A DNA stretch of 52,152 nt from G020354785 sp964461435 (GCA_964461435.1 CAYWUI010000023.1:1-52152); one strand, 5' to 3'; positions 1 to 9,549 are shown, numbered from the stretch's first letter. Numbers and translations are program-made. Notes: generated from the sequence alone by a model not told the origin.

Positions 1-605
1 CTGAAACCGGAAAAAGTTACCATCTTCCTTATCTCCGGAATAATTTCATATTTCCGGTCCTGATTTTGGTGAAAATAAGTTCTTTTTAACCAGGGCGGGG
101 AATTACGGAATGACCATTGATTATAAATCCCGGTCCTGGCTTTGATAAGTGCTTTCGCATTAATATCGGTGGCCAGTATAGTAATATTCCAGTCTTTTAT
201 TTTTGGAATCGTTTTATGAAGGGCAATTGCAATTGAGTACGGTTCTTCTCCGGTGGAACATCCTGCGCTCCATATCCTGATATTCTTTTTTCTTTTCTTT
301 TTTAACTTTATAAGTTCCGGCAGTATAAAATCTGTTAATGCGGTAAAAACCTGTGGTTCCCGCCAAAAGTAAGTTTCAGTTATAGTGAGATGAGCTGCAA
401 GGATTTCCAGTTGCTCCTTGTTAAGGGGGTTGGATAAAAGCCATTGAATGAATTCGTTAATATTGTTATATCCAAATTCTCCGGCTACAGATACCAGGTT
501 ACGGCTCAACATGGGCTGCCTTTCAACAGGAAAGTGCAATCCCATGCGGGAAGCGATCACCTCGCAAACCATGGATAACTGGTTATCAGTGAGATTGGCT
601 TTCAT
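1..605 (-). CDS. cheR: CheR chemotaxis methyltransferase, 3' end outside window
   Basis: About 201 N-terminal residues are present and the frame runs off the window start. CheR-type enzymes transfer a methyl group from S-adenosylmethionine to glutamates of chemoreceptors in the cytoplasm. Seen here: an N-terminal helical region, the conserved TETYFWREP stretch (about residues 75-83), the SAM-binding motif WSAGCSTGEEPYS (about 112-124), and the ATDIN motif that follows. The ATG overlaps the stop of the upstream cheW gene (ATGA at 602-605), so the two are very likely translationally coupled. No chemoreceptor or CheA is visible, so the complex it serves lies outside the window or elsewhere. Family assignment is firm; its exact pathway (chemotaxis or an alternative chemosensory system) is inference. 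Confidence 0.93.
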   Translation of the reverse strand, partial: MKANLTDNQLSMVCEVIASRMGLHFPVERQPMLSRNLVSVAGEFGYNNINEFIQWLLSNPLNKEQLEILAAHLTITETYFWREPQVFTALTDFILPELIKLKKKRKKNIRIWSAGCSTGEEPYSIAIALHKTIPKIKDWNITILATDINAKALIKARTGIYNQWSFRNSPPWLKRTYFHQNQDRKYEIIPEIRKMVTFSGF

Positions 606-1084
606 CTGTTTTTTCTTTTCAATGCTTGTTCCAGCACTTGTTCTTCATCGGGATTGAGAAACTGTTCAAGGTCATATATAAGAACAAGACTGTCATCAAT
701 TTTTGCAACTCCCCTGAGATGCTCTGCAAAAGGTAAGGTCTCTCCGGCGATTGCCAGTTGCCCGGGCGCCAGGTCCCTTATGCCTGTCACCGTATCTGCC
801 AGAAGGGCAACCTGCCTTTTCCCCGTATCAGCGATTATCATACGGTCGTCCGGATCAATTTCCTTTGCCCTTAGTACGAAACGTTTGCGGATGTCAACAA
901 CCGGGATGATCCGGCCCTGAACATTAATAATCCCTGAAATAATTTCCGGGGCTTCAGGCAAATGTCTTATTTCCATTGCATGGATAACCCTTAATACAGT
1001 ATGTAAAGGAAGAGCATAAAGCTGTTCATCAAGAGTGAACACTACAATTTGATCTGTGGCTGTCGGAAAAGATTTGAATTTCAT
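602..1084 (-). CDS. cheW: CheW-like adaptor protein
   Basis: A 160-residue single CheW domain, the normal family length. CheW proteins are cytoplasmic scaffolds linking receptors to the CheA kinase. Visible hallmarks are the opening beta strands (VVFTLDEQLYALPL), INVQGRIIPVVD (about residues 53-64) and the LLADTV strand (about 94-99). The stop codon overlaps the start of cheR by the ATGA arrangement, giving a cheW-cheR pair. It lies downstream of a receiver-only response regulator on the same strand with about 70 bases between, so co-transcription with that gene is possible. Confidence in family is high. Confidence 0.93.
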   Translation of the reverse strand: MKFKSFPTATDQIVVFTLDEQLYALPLHTVLRVIHAMEIRHLPEAPEIISGIINVQGRIIPVVDIRKRFVLRAKEIDPDDRMIIADTGKRQVALLADTVTGIRDLAPGQLAIAGETLPFAEHLRGVAKIDDSLVLIYDLEQFLNPDEEQVLEQALKRKNR

Positions 1085-1153
1085 AGGTCATGAATATACG
1101 TTCAGTTATTTATATTCTTAATATTATAACGGGTAATCACCATGTTCAAATCA

Positions 1154-1504
1154 TCAATCAAGCATAATTTCAGGTATTTTTTCAAAATCCCTTGCCTTAT
1201 CCAGAAAATCGTCCGCTCCATATTTCATACACACTTTCCTGTATTTTGGATTAGAATTGGTAGTTAGCACAATTACCCTGGTTTTTCTTTTTTGATTTTT
1301 TATATTCTTAAGAATTTCAATACCATTCTCGCCAGCCAGATGAATGTCCAATATAATGGCATCGGGATCGTATGCTCTTATTTCGTCCATAATGTCATGA
1401 ACCTTCCCTGACAGTCCGATTACCTTTATATGCTTATAAATATTAAATTTACTGATTAGTCTTTCTCTTATAAGATCTGAATCATCAATGATTAGTACTT
1501 TCAT
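1154..1504 (-). CDS. Receiver-only response regulator (CheY-like)
   Basis: A 116-residue stand-alone REC domain with no output domain. The acidic pocket (DDSD, residues 7-10), phospho-acceptor Asp53 (ILDIHL), the Thr81/Thr82 switch region (VLTTNS) and Lys103 (FLDKA) are all present, so it should be phosphorylatable. The frame is open 38 codons further upstream, but that extension is Phe/Ile-rich and unlike a protein N terminus. I chose the ATG before KVLIIDDSD, which is the canonical REC start. It follows a NarL-type regulator and a PAS kinase on the same strand, so it may act as a second phospho-acceptor or phosphate sink for that kinase, or feed the cheW-cheR pair next door. That partnership is inference. 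Confidence 0.85.
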   Translation of the reverse strand: MKVLIIDDSDLIRERLISKFNIYKHIKVIGLSGKVHDIMDEIRAYDPDAIILDIHLAGENGIEILKNIKNQKRKTRVIVLTTNSNPKYRKVCMKYGADDFLDKARDFEKIPEIMLD

Positions 1505-1610
1505 ATTTATTTCTTTAATTTTTAATAAGTTACTAATAATATGAAAATAAGTTTGTAGGAAAAAGCTGAATAAATTGTAGGTAATTGTCTTACAAAGGAA
1601 AATAACAAAT

Positions 1611-2237
1611 TTACTCAACCAGGCCTGCTTTTATTGCGTAACGGATTATTCCGGAAGTATTTTTCAGATTCATTTTTATAAGAATCCTTTTGCGGTAAGT
1701 ACTTATTGTTTTTATACTGAGTGAGAGTTCCTCTGCAATTTCAGATAAGGATTTTCCTTCTGCCAGCAAACACATTACCTCAAATTCGCGGTTGGAGAGA
1801 GTTTTATGTAAAGGTTTCCTGTAACTAATATTAAATGCCAGGGCTTCAGCAATGGTAGAAGTAATATATTTCCTTCCCTGTGCTGCTCTCTTAACAGCAG
1901 TTATTAATTCATCGGGAGCAGTTGATTTTGTCAGGTAACCTGCTGCCCCGAGTTTTAATGCCCTTACAGCATATTGTTCTTCAGGATGGATACTTAATAT
2001 TATTACTGCAATGCCCTGATTAATGCTTTTTATTACTTTAAGCAGATCAAGTCCATTCCTGCCAGGCAGGGATATGTCCAGCAAAATGACATCAAAATAA
2101 TTATGTATTGCTTTTTCAATGAGTTCGCTTCCTTGTCCGGCTTCACCCGTTACCTTAATTTCCGGGCATGCCTCAAGAATATTTTTCAATCCCTTGCGGA
2201 CAACAGGATGATCATCAACAATAAGCACTTTGATCAT
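1611..2237 (-). CDS. NarL/FixJ-family response regulator (REC + LuxR HTH)
   Basis: About 208 residues in the classical two-domain layout: REC (1-120, acidic DDH at 8-10, phospho-acceptor Asp54 in LLDISLP, Lys near GYLTKS) and a C-terminal LuxR-type helix-turn-helix (LSNREFEVMCLLAEGKS through the last residues). The start was placed at the ATG before IKVLIVDDHP at 2237. An in-frame upstream ATG would overlap the kinase gene by 20 bases and add residues unlike the family, and a purine-rich AAAGAAAGA precedes the chosen ATG. The gene begins 13 bases after the stop of a NarX/DesK-type sensor kinase, the usual partner arrangement. It is a DNA-binding transcription factor; its targets are not visible. 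Confidence 0.92.
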   Translation of the reverse strand: MIKVLIVDDHPVVRKGLKNILEACPEIKVTGEAGQGSELIEKAIHNYFDVILLDISLPGRNGLDLLKVIKSINQGIAVIILSIHPEEQYAVRALKLGAAGYLTKSTAPDELITAVKRAAQGRKYITSTIAEALAFNISYRKPLHKTLSNREFEVMCLLAEGKSLSEIAEELSLSIKTISTYRKRILIKMNLKNTSGIIRYAIKAGLVE

Positions 2238-2250
2238 TTCTTTCTTTGAA

Positions 2251-4044
2251 TTAATAAAGTGGCATTTCAATCATTATTTTTGTTCCTTTGCCTTCTGCTC
2301 CATGGATATAAAAACTGCCGCCTACTGATTTAACACGTTCTTTCATTCCAATAATTCCAAATGATTTAGGATCATTTATTTCAGCTTTTTTTATACCCCG
2401 TCCGTTGTCAGTAACTATTAGTCTGATAGTATCCTTATTTTTAGCAAGGTCAATTTTAACAAGTGTTGCATTGGTATGCCTGGTTATATTGGTCAGGGCT
2501 TCCTGTACAATCCTGAACATAATTATAGATATATCCGAAGAAACCGCAAATTCTTCCGGAGTTATGGTCAATTCACAGGAAATACCTTTACGCTTTTCAA
2601 ACTCTTCCATCTGCCACGCAACAGTCGCAGCCAACCCAAGGTCATCCAGGATGCCGGGCCTTAATTCGCTTGAGATCGTCCGGATAGTTTCAATAGTATT
2701 CATAAGTAATTCCGACATTGAATTAAGCTTGTCCGTTATTTCCGGCTGTGCTTGGGCTAGCTTTTCTTTCAGCCAGCCAAAATCGATATTCAGGGCTGTC
2801 AACTTCTGGCCCAGGTCATCATGTAAATTCCTGGCGATTTTAGTCCTTTCAGATTCCCTGGTCTCTTCAATATGCATTGATAAATCTCTCAGAGTGTCAC
2901 GTGAGTGCCTTAACTGCTCCAAAAATTGTTCATATTCACTAATGTCGCGAATTATGACCATGTTAGCCGGTTCATTCTGCCAAATAATTATCGACGGGGA
3001 AACTTCAATTGGGATTATTGTACCGTCTTTTTTTACCAGATGGGTTTTATATAGCTTGGAAACTTCCAGTCCCTTTAGCCTGTTTCCATATCTTTCAATT
3101 AGTTTTGGAAACTCTTCAGGGCAGGCGATGTCTCTCATTCGCATTTTGAGTAACTCCTTAAAAGGGTATCCGGTAATTTCAGCCGCCCTCCTGTTTGCAT
3201 AAACAATCCGGGCTTCTTCTCCCTTGGCTACCAGTATGCCATCACTGGCACTCTCAGCAAGAGCCCTGAAGTTTTCTGTACTTTGCCGAAGTTCTTCAAA
3301 TATATGCATACGCTTAGTGATGTCAATGAGCATAGCCTCAACACGCAAAATTTGCCCTTGTTCATCTTTGTGCAGCACGGCACTGACTATGGTAAAGATA
3401 TGCTGACCGCTGCCATCCTGTTTGATCATTTCTACCTCAAAGTTCTCATCATAGCCTTTGGCATTAAGTCTATTAAGGATGGCTGCCCTCTGTTCGGGAC
3501 AGGTATATAATTTACCCGCGTACATGCCAAGCATATCCTCACGGGACCGGAATCCGAACATTTTCGCAGCAGCCGGATTAGCATCAATTACTCTGCTGTC
3601 AGGTCCGGAGACTATAATGGCTTCACAGGAGTGTTCAAAGAGATCCCTGTATTTTTGTTCACTCTCACCTAATGTTTCTTCCAGATTTTTGCGGCCGGTA
3701 ATATCACGAATGTTACACTGGATCATTTTTGTATTATCTTCCGAATAGATATTGCCAATAACTTCTACAGTAATTTCTTTGCCATCAATAGTACGGAGTG
3801 GCAGATTATCGTAACTGGTATATTTTTTGTTCCGTAGCTTTTTAAAAAATTTATCAGACTCGGGGATGTCTTTAAACAAAGCTATCTGGCTTAGTTTTTT
3901 CCCGATAATTTCCTTATATGAATAGCCCGATAACTCGGTTAAAAACGGATTGACGTCCGTTATTTCCCCGGTATCGGCATGCAGAATTAATATTCCCTCT
4001 TTTGCCGTTTCAAAAAGCCGCTTATAACGATTCTCTGTGCCCAT
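2251..4044 (-). CDS. PAS-domain sensor histidine kinase, NarX/DesK type
   Basis: 597 residues with no signal peptide or membrane segment, so a cytoplasmic sensor. Three PAS repeats are visible (about 1-120, 128-245 and 255-375, each closing with a DITxR-like or DISE motif). They are followed by a HisKA_3 dimerisation domain with the phospho-acceptor His408 in ARNLHDDLGQ, and a HATPase domain with the N-box (VQEALTNITRH), DNGRGI and GIIGMKERV. HisKA_3 kinases normally pair with NarL-type regulators, and one starts 13 bases downstream. The signal is unknown; PAS domains may bind haem, flavin or small ligands but no specific cofactor residue can be assigned by eye. Confidence 0.93.
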   Translation of the reverse strand: MGTENRYKRLFETAKEGILILHADTGEITDVNPFLTELSGYSYKEIIGKKLSQIALFKDIPESDKFFKKLRNKKYTSYDNLPLRTIDGKEITVEVIGNIYSEDNTKMIQCNIRDITGRKNLEETLGESEQKYRDLFEHSCEAIIVSGPDSRVIDANPAAAKMFGFRSREDMLGMYAGKLYTCPEQRAAILNRLNAKGYDENFEVEMIKQDGSGQHIFTIVSAVLHKDEQGQILRVEAMLIDITKRMHIFEELRQSTENFRALAESASDGILVAKGEEARIVYANRRAAEITGYPFKELLKMRMRDIACPEEFPKLIERYGNRLKGLEVSKLYKTHLVKKDGTIIPIEVSPSIIIWQNEPANMVIIRDISEYEQFLEQLRHSRDTLRDLSMHIEETRESERTKIARNLHDDLGQKLTALNIDFGWLKEKLAQAQPEITDKLNSMSELLMNTIETIRTISSELRPGILDDLGLAATVAWQMEEFEKRKGISCELTITPEEFAVSSDISIIMFRIVQEALTNITRHTNATLVKIDLAKNKDTIRLIVTDNGRGIKKAEINDPKSFGIIGMKERVKSVGGSFYIHGAEGKGTKIMIEMPLY

Positions 4045-4383
4045 AGAAATAAATTATCCGGTAAAACCAAACCTATATTCTTCAATAACGATTTCAGGCT
4101 GTAATGCAAACGTAAACCACAATTTAGTAACTGCTTATATTAAATTTACTAAAATTAAACCAGATATGCTCATTTTATTCTTTTTTTTTAACGCTTGAAA
4201 TATAAATTTTAACATGTTACAACTATATCATACCAGTTGCCATAGCAATAAATATGTAAGTTATTGATATAAAAATTCTTGCTTATAAGGCAACGTTTTC
4301 AAAAGGCCACATACAGTAATATTTATGCGGATTTAACAATTAATTTGCAGAAAGAATGTTTTTGACCGCGACTTTTTTGTACT
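4045..4383. other. Gene-free stretch upstream of the PAS kinase
   Basis: About 340 A+T-rich bases with poly-T tracts. It must hold the promoter of the minus-strand PAS kinase operon. I see no coding frame, RNA gene or clear hairpin in it. Confidence 0.5.
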
Positions 4384-4662
4384 TTGATGGTATTATTAGT
4401 AAAAAATAAAAATGATCTTTATGGTGATTTAAAAATCACAGCTAATAACTCAAAAAGCATTAAAATTGAAATTACGGGATTTAACAAAATACAGGGATCA
4501 ATATCAGATTTTGAAGCGGGAAAATATAAATATGATAATACTCAACTGGGGCTGCATTTTGAAAACAAGGATAAGGAACTGGCATTATATGCTGCAAATA
4601 AGCAGGCACAATTCATAAATTTCAGTATTGCTGATAAATGCGATCTTCCTGCTGTCCGGTGA
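4384..4662 (+). CDS. Small hypothetical protein, possibly a truncated gene
   Basis: A 92-codon open frame (TTG at 4384 or ATG at 4387). I do not recognise it. The composition up to about residue 65 (Lys/Asn/Ile-rich with alternating strands, for example IKIEITGFNKIQGS) looks protein-like, but the last 26 codons are antisense to the 3' end of the broken TolB-like gene. No signal peptide or membrane segment. One reading is that a real gene lost its 3' part in the same rearrangement that damaged its convergent neighbour; another is that it is a chance frame. Weak support only. Confidence 0.3.
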   Translation: MMVLLVKNKNDLYGDLKITANNSKSIKIEITGFNKIQGSISDFEAGKYKYDNTQLGLHFENKDKELALYAANKQAQFINFSIADKCDLPAVR

Positions 4663-5073
4663 CCAGCTGTTCACATTTATCGTTCCCTGTCCTCCGTAAA
4701 CACAGGCAATTATTTCTGGTTCGCCCCCCTCTGCCGGCATCATTCTGATATATACGTGTTTATAAAAGGGATGGTCATCCGCACTCACCTCTTTGCGGAA
4801 TGAGAGGAAGACTATATTTTTGCTGATACTTTTCCACAGGAAATGAAACTCATCCCTGCCGAACCATATATTTTCGCCGGAACCGTGCATGGTATATTCC
4901 TGCAATGCGGGGTTATATATTACATCGCCCGGTAATTTCACCGCACCTATATCCGAGTTATTATCAAATATGCCTTTTGTGGATACCTGGCAAAATACAG
5001 AATTAATATTTAAAGTTATTGAGTATAAAAATACTGTTAATACTGTTATTAATTTGCTTTTTTCTTTAATCAT
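4585..5073 (-). pseudogene. TolB-like WD40 protein with an in-frame internal deletion
   Basis: 162 codons. Residues 1-28 are a signal peptide, and 33-82 match the N-terminal domain of a secreted family with C-terminal TolB/WD40-like repeats (KGIFDNNSDIG, then WFGRDEFHFLWK). At about residues 83-87 the sequence jumps directly to what is normally the last propeller blade of that family (IVFLSFRKEVS, MMPAEGGEPE, GGQGTINV, SWSPDSRKIAF). From knowledge of the family, about 450 residues are missing, including the rest of the N-terminal domain and most of the propeller. The frame is nevertheless open across the junction (about 4815-4830). A functional product is unlikely. The residues KN occur at both normal positions, so a short AAAAAT microhomology at the junction is plausible. 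Confidence 0.8.
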
Positions 5074-5176
5074 CGCCTGTTAATTTTATTTTCTGGTAAA
5101 CATAATTAAAACCTGCCTAAACGCCAATAATGCAAATGAATTAACTATATTTGGCACGAATTTTACAGGAGTTAAT

Positions 5177-6811
5177 ATGAATAGTATCGAATATAACAAT
5201 TACAAGCTAAGGAGGATTTATGATGTGGCAGCAGAACTGGGTCTTGACAAAGATTCTATCCTTCCGCACGGCCATTATATAGCGAAAATACCAATAAATC
5301 ACCTGCAGAGCAGGGCAAACATTGAAAATGGAAACCTGGTGCTGGTAACTGCGATGACCCCTACCCCACAGGGAGAAGGAAAAACGACCACCACAATCGG
5401 ACTGGGGGATGCGTTGCGGCAGCTTGGCAATAAAACGTCCATCTGCCTCAGGGAGCCTTCCCTGGGGCCTTATTTTGGAATTAAGGGAGGAGGTACGGGA
5501 GCAGGCGCTTCGCAGGTCATGCCTGCAGAAGATATTAACCTGCATTTCGTGGGTGACATGTATTCCGTAAGCAAAGCAAATAACCTGTTGTCTGCAATGA
5601 TAGACAACCATCTTCAGCATGGTAATGAGCTGGAAATAGATCCGAGAAGAATTATATGGAGGCGCGTTATTGACCTGAATGACAGGGCGCTGAGAGAAAT
5701 ATTCGTCGGACTGGGGGGAGTAAAGCATGGCATACCAAGGCAGGACGGGTTTAATATAACTCCTGCTTCTGAAGTTATGGCTATGTTGTGTCTTGCCAGA
5801 GATTTTGAAGATTTGGGAAAAAGGCTGGCACGTACAGTAGTAGCTTTTACATATAAGGGGGAGCCTATATGTGCAAAAGATATACAGGCCGAGGGAGCTA
5901 TGCAGATTTTACTGCGTGATACCATTCACCCCAACCTTGTCCAGACCATTGAGGGTACGCCTGCCTTTGTCCATGCCGGACCCTTTGCCAATATAGCACA
6001 GGGAACAAACAGCGCTATTGCAACAAGGATGGCACTTAAGTTAACCGACTATGTTGTGACTGAGGCTGGGTTCGGGACCGACCTCGGTGCTGAAAAATTC
6101 TTTCACATAAAATGCCGAATTGCCGGTCTCAATGCCAATGCGACAGTAATTGTAGCAACCATAAAAGCCCTGAAGCACCACGGGGGATTAACAAAAGATA
6201 CAGGCTTCAGTAACCTGGACAAGCACGTTGAGAACATGAGACTTTTCGGCTTTGACCCGGTGATTGCAATTAACAGGTTTGCTGACGATACGGATGAAGA
6301 ACTAAAAACTGTCGTTGATTATTACGGCGACCAGGGAATAAAGGCCGTTGTTGCCGAACATTACGAAAAAGGGGGCAAAGGAGCCATAGACCTGGCTAAA
6401 GCCGTGATAGAAGCAGTCAATGCCAATAAAGGCAGGAAGATAAATTATTTGTATCCCATGGAAGCGTCAGTTAAAGAAAAAATCAATACTATAGCCACCA
6501 AAATATACGGCGCCGACGGCGTGGACTATAATATGAAAGCTGAAACAGACCTGGCATTGATTTCAAAACATGGATTTGACAATTTGCCTGTATGCATAGC
6601 CAAAACGCCTAAATCATTATCAGATGATCCAAAACTGACGGGAAGGCCCAAAGGTTTTAAAATTACTGTTAATGAGGCCCGTATATCGGCAGGTGCGGGA
6701 TTTATTGTAATCATCTGCGGAAATATAATGACCATGCCGGGATTGCCAAAAGTTCCCGCGGCAGCAAGAATAAAAGTAATGCCAAACGGTAAGGCAGTGG
6801 GACTCGCATAA
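5177..6811 (+). CDS. fhs: Formate--tetrahydrofolate ligase
   Basis: 544 residues, close to the usual 555. The cytoplasmic enzyme makes 10-formyl-tetrahydrofolate from formate, THF and ATP, feeding purine, formyl-Met and serine/glycine one-carbon metabolism. Seen: the P-loop TPTPQGEGKTTTT (61-73), EPSLGPYFGIKGGGTGAG just after it, MPAEDINLHFVGD, and the C-terminal MTMPGLPKVPAA signature. The ATG is preceded by a strong AGGAG (5167-5171), rather unusual for this phylum. Monocistronic: flanked by a broken minus-strand gene and a convergent PBP gene. Bases 6211-6242 (coding NLDKHVENMR) recur identically in the pseudogene at 12998-13882. Confidence 0.97.
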   Translation: MNSIEYNNYKLRRIYDVAAELGLDKDSILPHGHYIAKIPINHLQSRANIENGNLVLVTAMTPTPQGEGKTTTTIGLGDALRQLGNKTSICLREPSLGPYFGIKGGGTGAGASQVMPAEDINLHFVGDMYSVSKANNLLSAMIDNHLQHGNELEIDPRRIIWRRVIDLNDRALREIFVGLGGVKHGIPRQDGFNITPASEVMAMLCLARDFEDLGKRLARTVVAFTYKGEPICAKDIQAEGAMQILLRDTIHPNLVQTIEGTPAFVHAGPFANIAQGTNSAIATRMALKLTDYVVTEAGFGTDLGAEKFFHIKCRIAGLNANATVIVATIKALKHHGGLTKDTGFSNLDKHVENMRLFGFDPVIAINRFADDTDEELKTVVDYYGDQGIKAVVAEHYEKGGKGAIDLAKAVIEAVNANKGRKINYLYPMEASVKEKINTIATKIYGADGVDYNMKAETDLALISKHGFDNLPVCIAKTPKSLSDDPKLTGRPKGFKITVNEARISAGAGFIVIICGNIMTMPGLPKVPAAARIKVMPNGKAVGLA

Positions 6812-6822
6812 TCAGAGCTGTG

Positions 6823-6842
6823 ATCTTACCAGTCGGTGAGAT
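6823..6842 (+). terminator. Possible terminator hairpin after fhs
   Basis: ATCTTACC (6823-6830) pairs with GGTGAGAT (6835-6842) as eight pairs including one G-U, with a 4-base loop. It lies in the gap between convergent fhs and PBP genes. The following U-run is poor, so this is only a candidate. Confidence 0.3.
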
Positions 6843-6944
6843 TATCCTCTTCAGGCTCAACCCCACCCGTGGGTATAATTAAGTTGCCATCTTTTAGTTA
6901 TTAATTAGTCAGACATTAAAAATAATAAAATTCAATCAAAAACA

Positions 6945-9251
6945 TTAATCCTCATTGCCATCAGTCTCTTCCCTGTTCTTTTTCCTGAATATGTTCTTAA
7001 TAAGGTCAATAATATTCCTTTCATGTTTCTGCATATATTCCCATATAGAGTCATACTCTTTATCACTGTAGTCAGGGCAGTCAAATTGCTCAATTACATT
7101 GCCGGAAATATCGAAGTTTGCATTTTTTGACAGTTTATACAAAGGATCTGAATAAATCTTACGCATAAAGCCGGCCCATATTGGTAAAGCTGTATATGCA
7201 CCCTGCCCGTATCCGATAGAGCGAAACCTAATCAGGGGATTATCACCTCCCACCCATGCACCTGCTATCAGGTCGGGAGTAAATCCTATGAACCATCCGT
7301 CGCTATGCATCTGTGTTGTTCCTGTCTTCCCTGCAATATCATTATCAAAACCATAAATAGTCCGTAATGATGATGCGGTGCCATAGTTAACAACATTCCG
7401 CAGCATATTAACTATTATTTCCGCATTTTCAGGAGAAATAATATCATTCTCCGAAACCTGCGACGTTGCTTCATATAAAACATTTCCATCCTTATCTTCA
7501 ACTCTTCTCAGGTAAAGAGGTTTAACCATCCTGCCTTTGTTATTAAAAACATTATATGCACACACCAGCTCTAAAAGCGATATGTCACCCGTGCCAAGAG
7601 CCAGTGAGGGCACCTCAGGCAAGTCCCCTGATATTCCCATTTCTTTTGCCAGCTTCACTACACCGGAAATTCCCGTCTTCATCATCAGGTTAACACTCAC
7701 AGTATTAACTGAATGCACCAGTCCGCCGTTCATTGAATAATATCCTCCATACGACCTGTCGGCATTTCTTGGTGTCCAGTCATTATAATCCTTATAAACA
7801 ACCGAGTCGTTAGGTATATAATCACAAGGTTTATAACCCTTTTCCAGGGCAGCAGCATAAACAACAGGTTTAAACGTTGACCCGGCCTGTCTCTTTGAAT
7901 TGACATGATCGTACTGAAAATACTTATGATTTATTCCTCCCACCCACGCTCTTACATACCCTGTTTTCGATTCAATGGCTATAAACCCGGCGTGAAGGAA
8001 CTTAAAGTAATGCTTGACCGAATCATAAGGGGTCATAGTAATCCCTGAAGTCCCGTTCCAGTTAAAGATCTCCATTTTAACGGGTGTATTAAAAACTTTC
8101 ATTATATCCTCGTGGCTCATGCCTTTACTTTTCAGACCTTTATACCTCCCGGTTCTTTTTAACTGGCTTATTATTACATCCTGATTTTTGCCCCAGGGCT
8201 CACTGTTTTTCCAGTGGTTGTTGAACTCTCCCTGGAGGCGCGACATGTTACTTTTAACAGCCTGCTCGGCATAGGCCTGCATATCTGAATTTATGGTCGT
8301 AAATATCTTCAAACCGTCGGTATAAAGATTGTACCCGGAACCGTCGGCCTTATAATTATTCCTGCACCATTCTGTTAATTCCAGCCTTAAATATTCCCTG
8401 AAATAGGGTGCCAGTCCTTCATTATGTGTGAGCTTTACATAATTGAGTTTTAAGGGGAGTTGTTTTAAGGAATCTGCCCTGGCGGCTTCCAGGTATCTGT
8501 ATTTGACCATCTGGTTAAGCACGGTATTTCTTCGCTGCAATGCCTTATCTGTCTGGTTTTTAGGATTATAAATATACGTGCCTTTCAGCATGCCCACAAG
8601 TAAAGCTGCCTCCTCAATTTTAAGTTTGTACGGAGGCTTATTGAAATACATTTTTGCTGCTGTTTCCAGTCCGTATGTATTTTCTCCGAAAGAAACAGTG
8701 TTAAGGTATAGTTCAAGAATATCCTTTTTGTCATATACTTTTTCAATCCTCACAGCTATAATCATTTCCCTGAATTTATTTACCGGCACTGTAATAATCG
8801 AATAATTTTTCCTTTTATACAGGTTTTTTGCCAGTTGCTGTGTGATCGTACTGCCCCCTCCTGAACTTTCCCGCTGAAGCAGAAGAGTTTTAAAAAGCAC
8901 CCTCAGAATACTCCTGTTGTCTATACCATTGTGTTTGTAAAATCTGGCATCCTCAGTGGCAACAAGTGCATCTATAAGGTATTGAGGTATATCTTCATAA
9001 TCTATATTAGACCTGTTTTGCACATAATATTTGCCCAGCAGCACATTATCAGCCGAGTAAACTTCAGATGCCAGGTAGTTTTGCACATTTTTCAGCTCGT
9101 AACCTGTGGGTATATGGCCAAAAAGTCCGGTATAAACAGAAGAAAACAGAATAAATATTAAAGCCAGGCAGACACATATTACATAAAGCAGGTATATCCT
9201 GATTTTCTTTTTTATGGATTTGTGTCCGGACCTTCTTCTCCTTTTTGCCAT
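6945..9251 (-). CDS. mrcA: Class A penicillin-binding protein (PBP1A-like)
   Basis: 768 residues: a basic cytoplasmic N terminus, one membrane anchor (about 19-42), a GT51 glycosyltransferase domain and a transpeptidase domain. It polymerises lipid II and cross-links peptidoglycan on the outer face of the inner membrane. Catalytic Glu100 lies in VATEDARFYKHNGID, and GGGSTITQQLAKN follows (131-143). Transpeptidase motifs are STFK (Ser458-Lys461), SVN (514-516) and KTGTT (642-646), all intact. A charged Lys/Arg/Glu-rich tail ends the protein. It is a single gene convergent with fhs and divergent from the sensor kinase at 9550. The specific PBP1A name is by overall layout; a PBP1C- or PBP2A-type label cannot be excluded. 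Confidence 0.94.
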   Translation of the reverse strand: MAKRRRRSGHKSIKKKIRIYLLYVICVCLALIFILFSSVYTGLFGHIPTGYELKNVQNYLASEVYSADNVLLGKYYVQNRSNIDYEDIPQYLIDALVATEDARFYKHNGIDNRSILRVLFKTLLLQRESSGGGSTITQQLAKNLYKRKNYSIITVPVNKFREMIIAVRIEKVYDKKDILELYLNTVSFGENTYGLETAAKMYFNKPPYKLKIEEAALLVGMLKGTYIYNPKNQTDKALQRRNTVLNQMVKYRYLEAARADSLKQLPLKLNYVKLTHNEGLAPYFREYLRLELTEWCRNNYKADGSGYNLYTDGLKIFTTINSDMQAYAEQAVKSNMSRLQGEFNNHWKNSEPWGKNQDVIISQLKRTGRYKGLKSKGMSHEDIMKVFNTPVKMEIFNWNGTSGITMTPYDSVKHYFKFLHAGFIAIESKTGYVRAWVGGINHKYFQYDHVNSKRQAGSTFKPVVYAAALEKGYKPCDYIPNDSVVYKDYNDWTPRNADRSYGGYYSMNGGLVHSVNTVSVNLMMKTGISGVVKLAKEMGISGDLPEVPSLALGTGDISLLELVCAYNVFNNKGRMVKPLYLRRVEDKDGNVLYEATSQVSENDIISPENAEIIVNMLRNVVNYGTASSLRTIYGFDNDIAGKTGTTQMHSDGWFIGFTPDLIAGAWVGGDNPLIRFRSIGYGQGAYTALPIWAGFMRKIYSDPLYKLSKNANFDISGNVIEQFDCPDYSDKEYDSIWEYMQKHERNIIDLIKNIFRKKNREETDGNED

Positions 9252-9549
9252 TAACTGTAATTTAAGCTGTCAAATATATTGAAAAATAAACTAAATATTC
9301 AGCAAGCTTTATACCCCAGCAGTCAGGAATTTTAAAATTATCCCGATTTGCAGTCAGAATAAACGAAATAATTTAAAAATTACAGGAAAATATTTCTTAA
9401 CTTTAATAAATAGATATGCTAAACATAATAATTTGCAGATAATATTTAATATTAAGGTTATTGTTAATTTTTCCGGCTATTATAATTACGGTTATACCAA
9501 TAAATATAAATCTTCGTTTATGTAAAAAGAAAATTTTATTTATAAGGGC

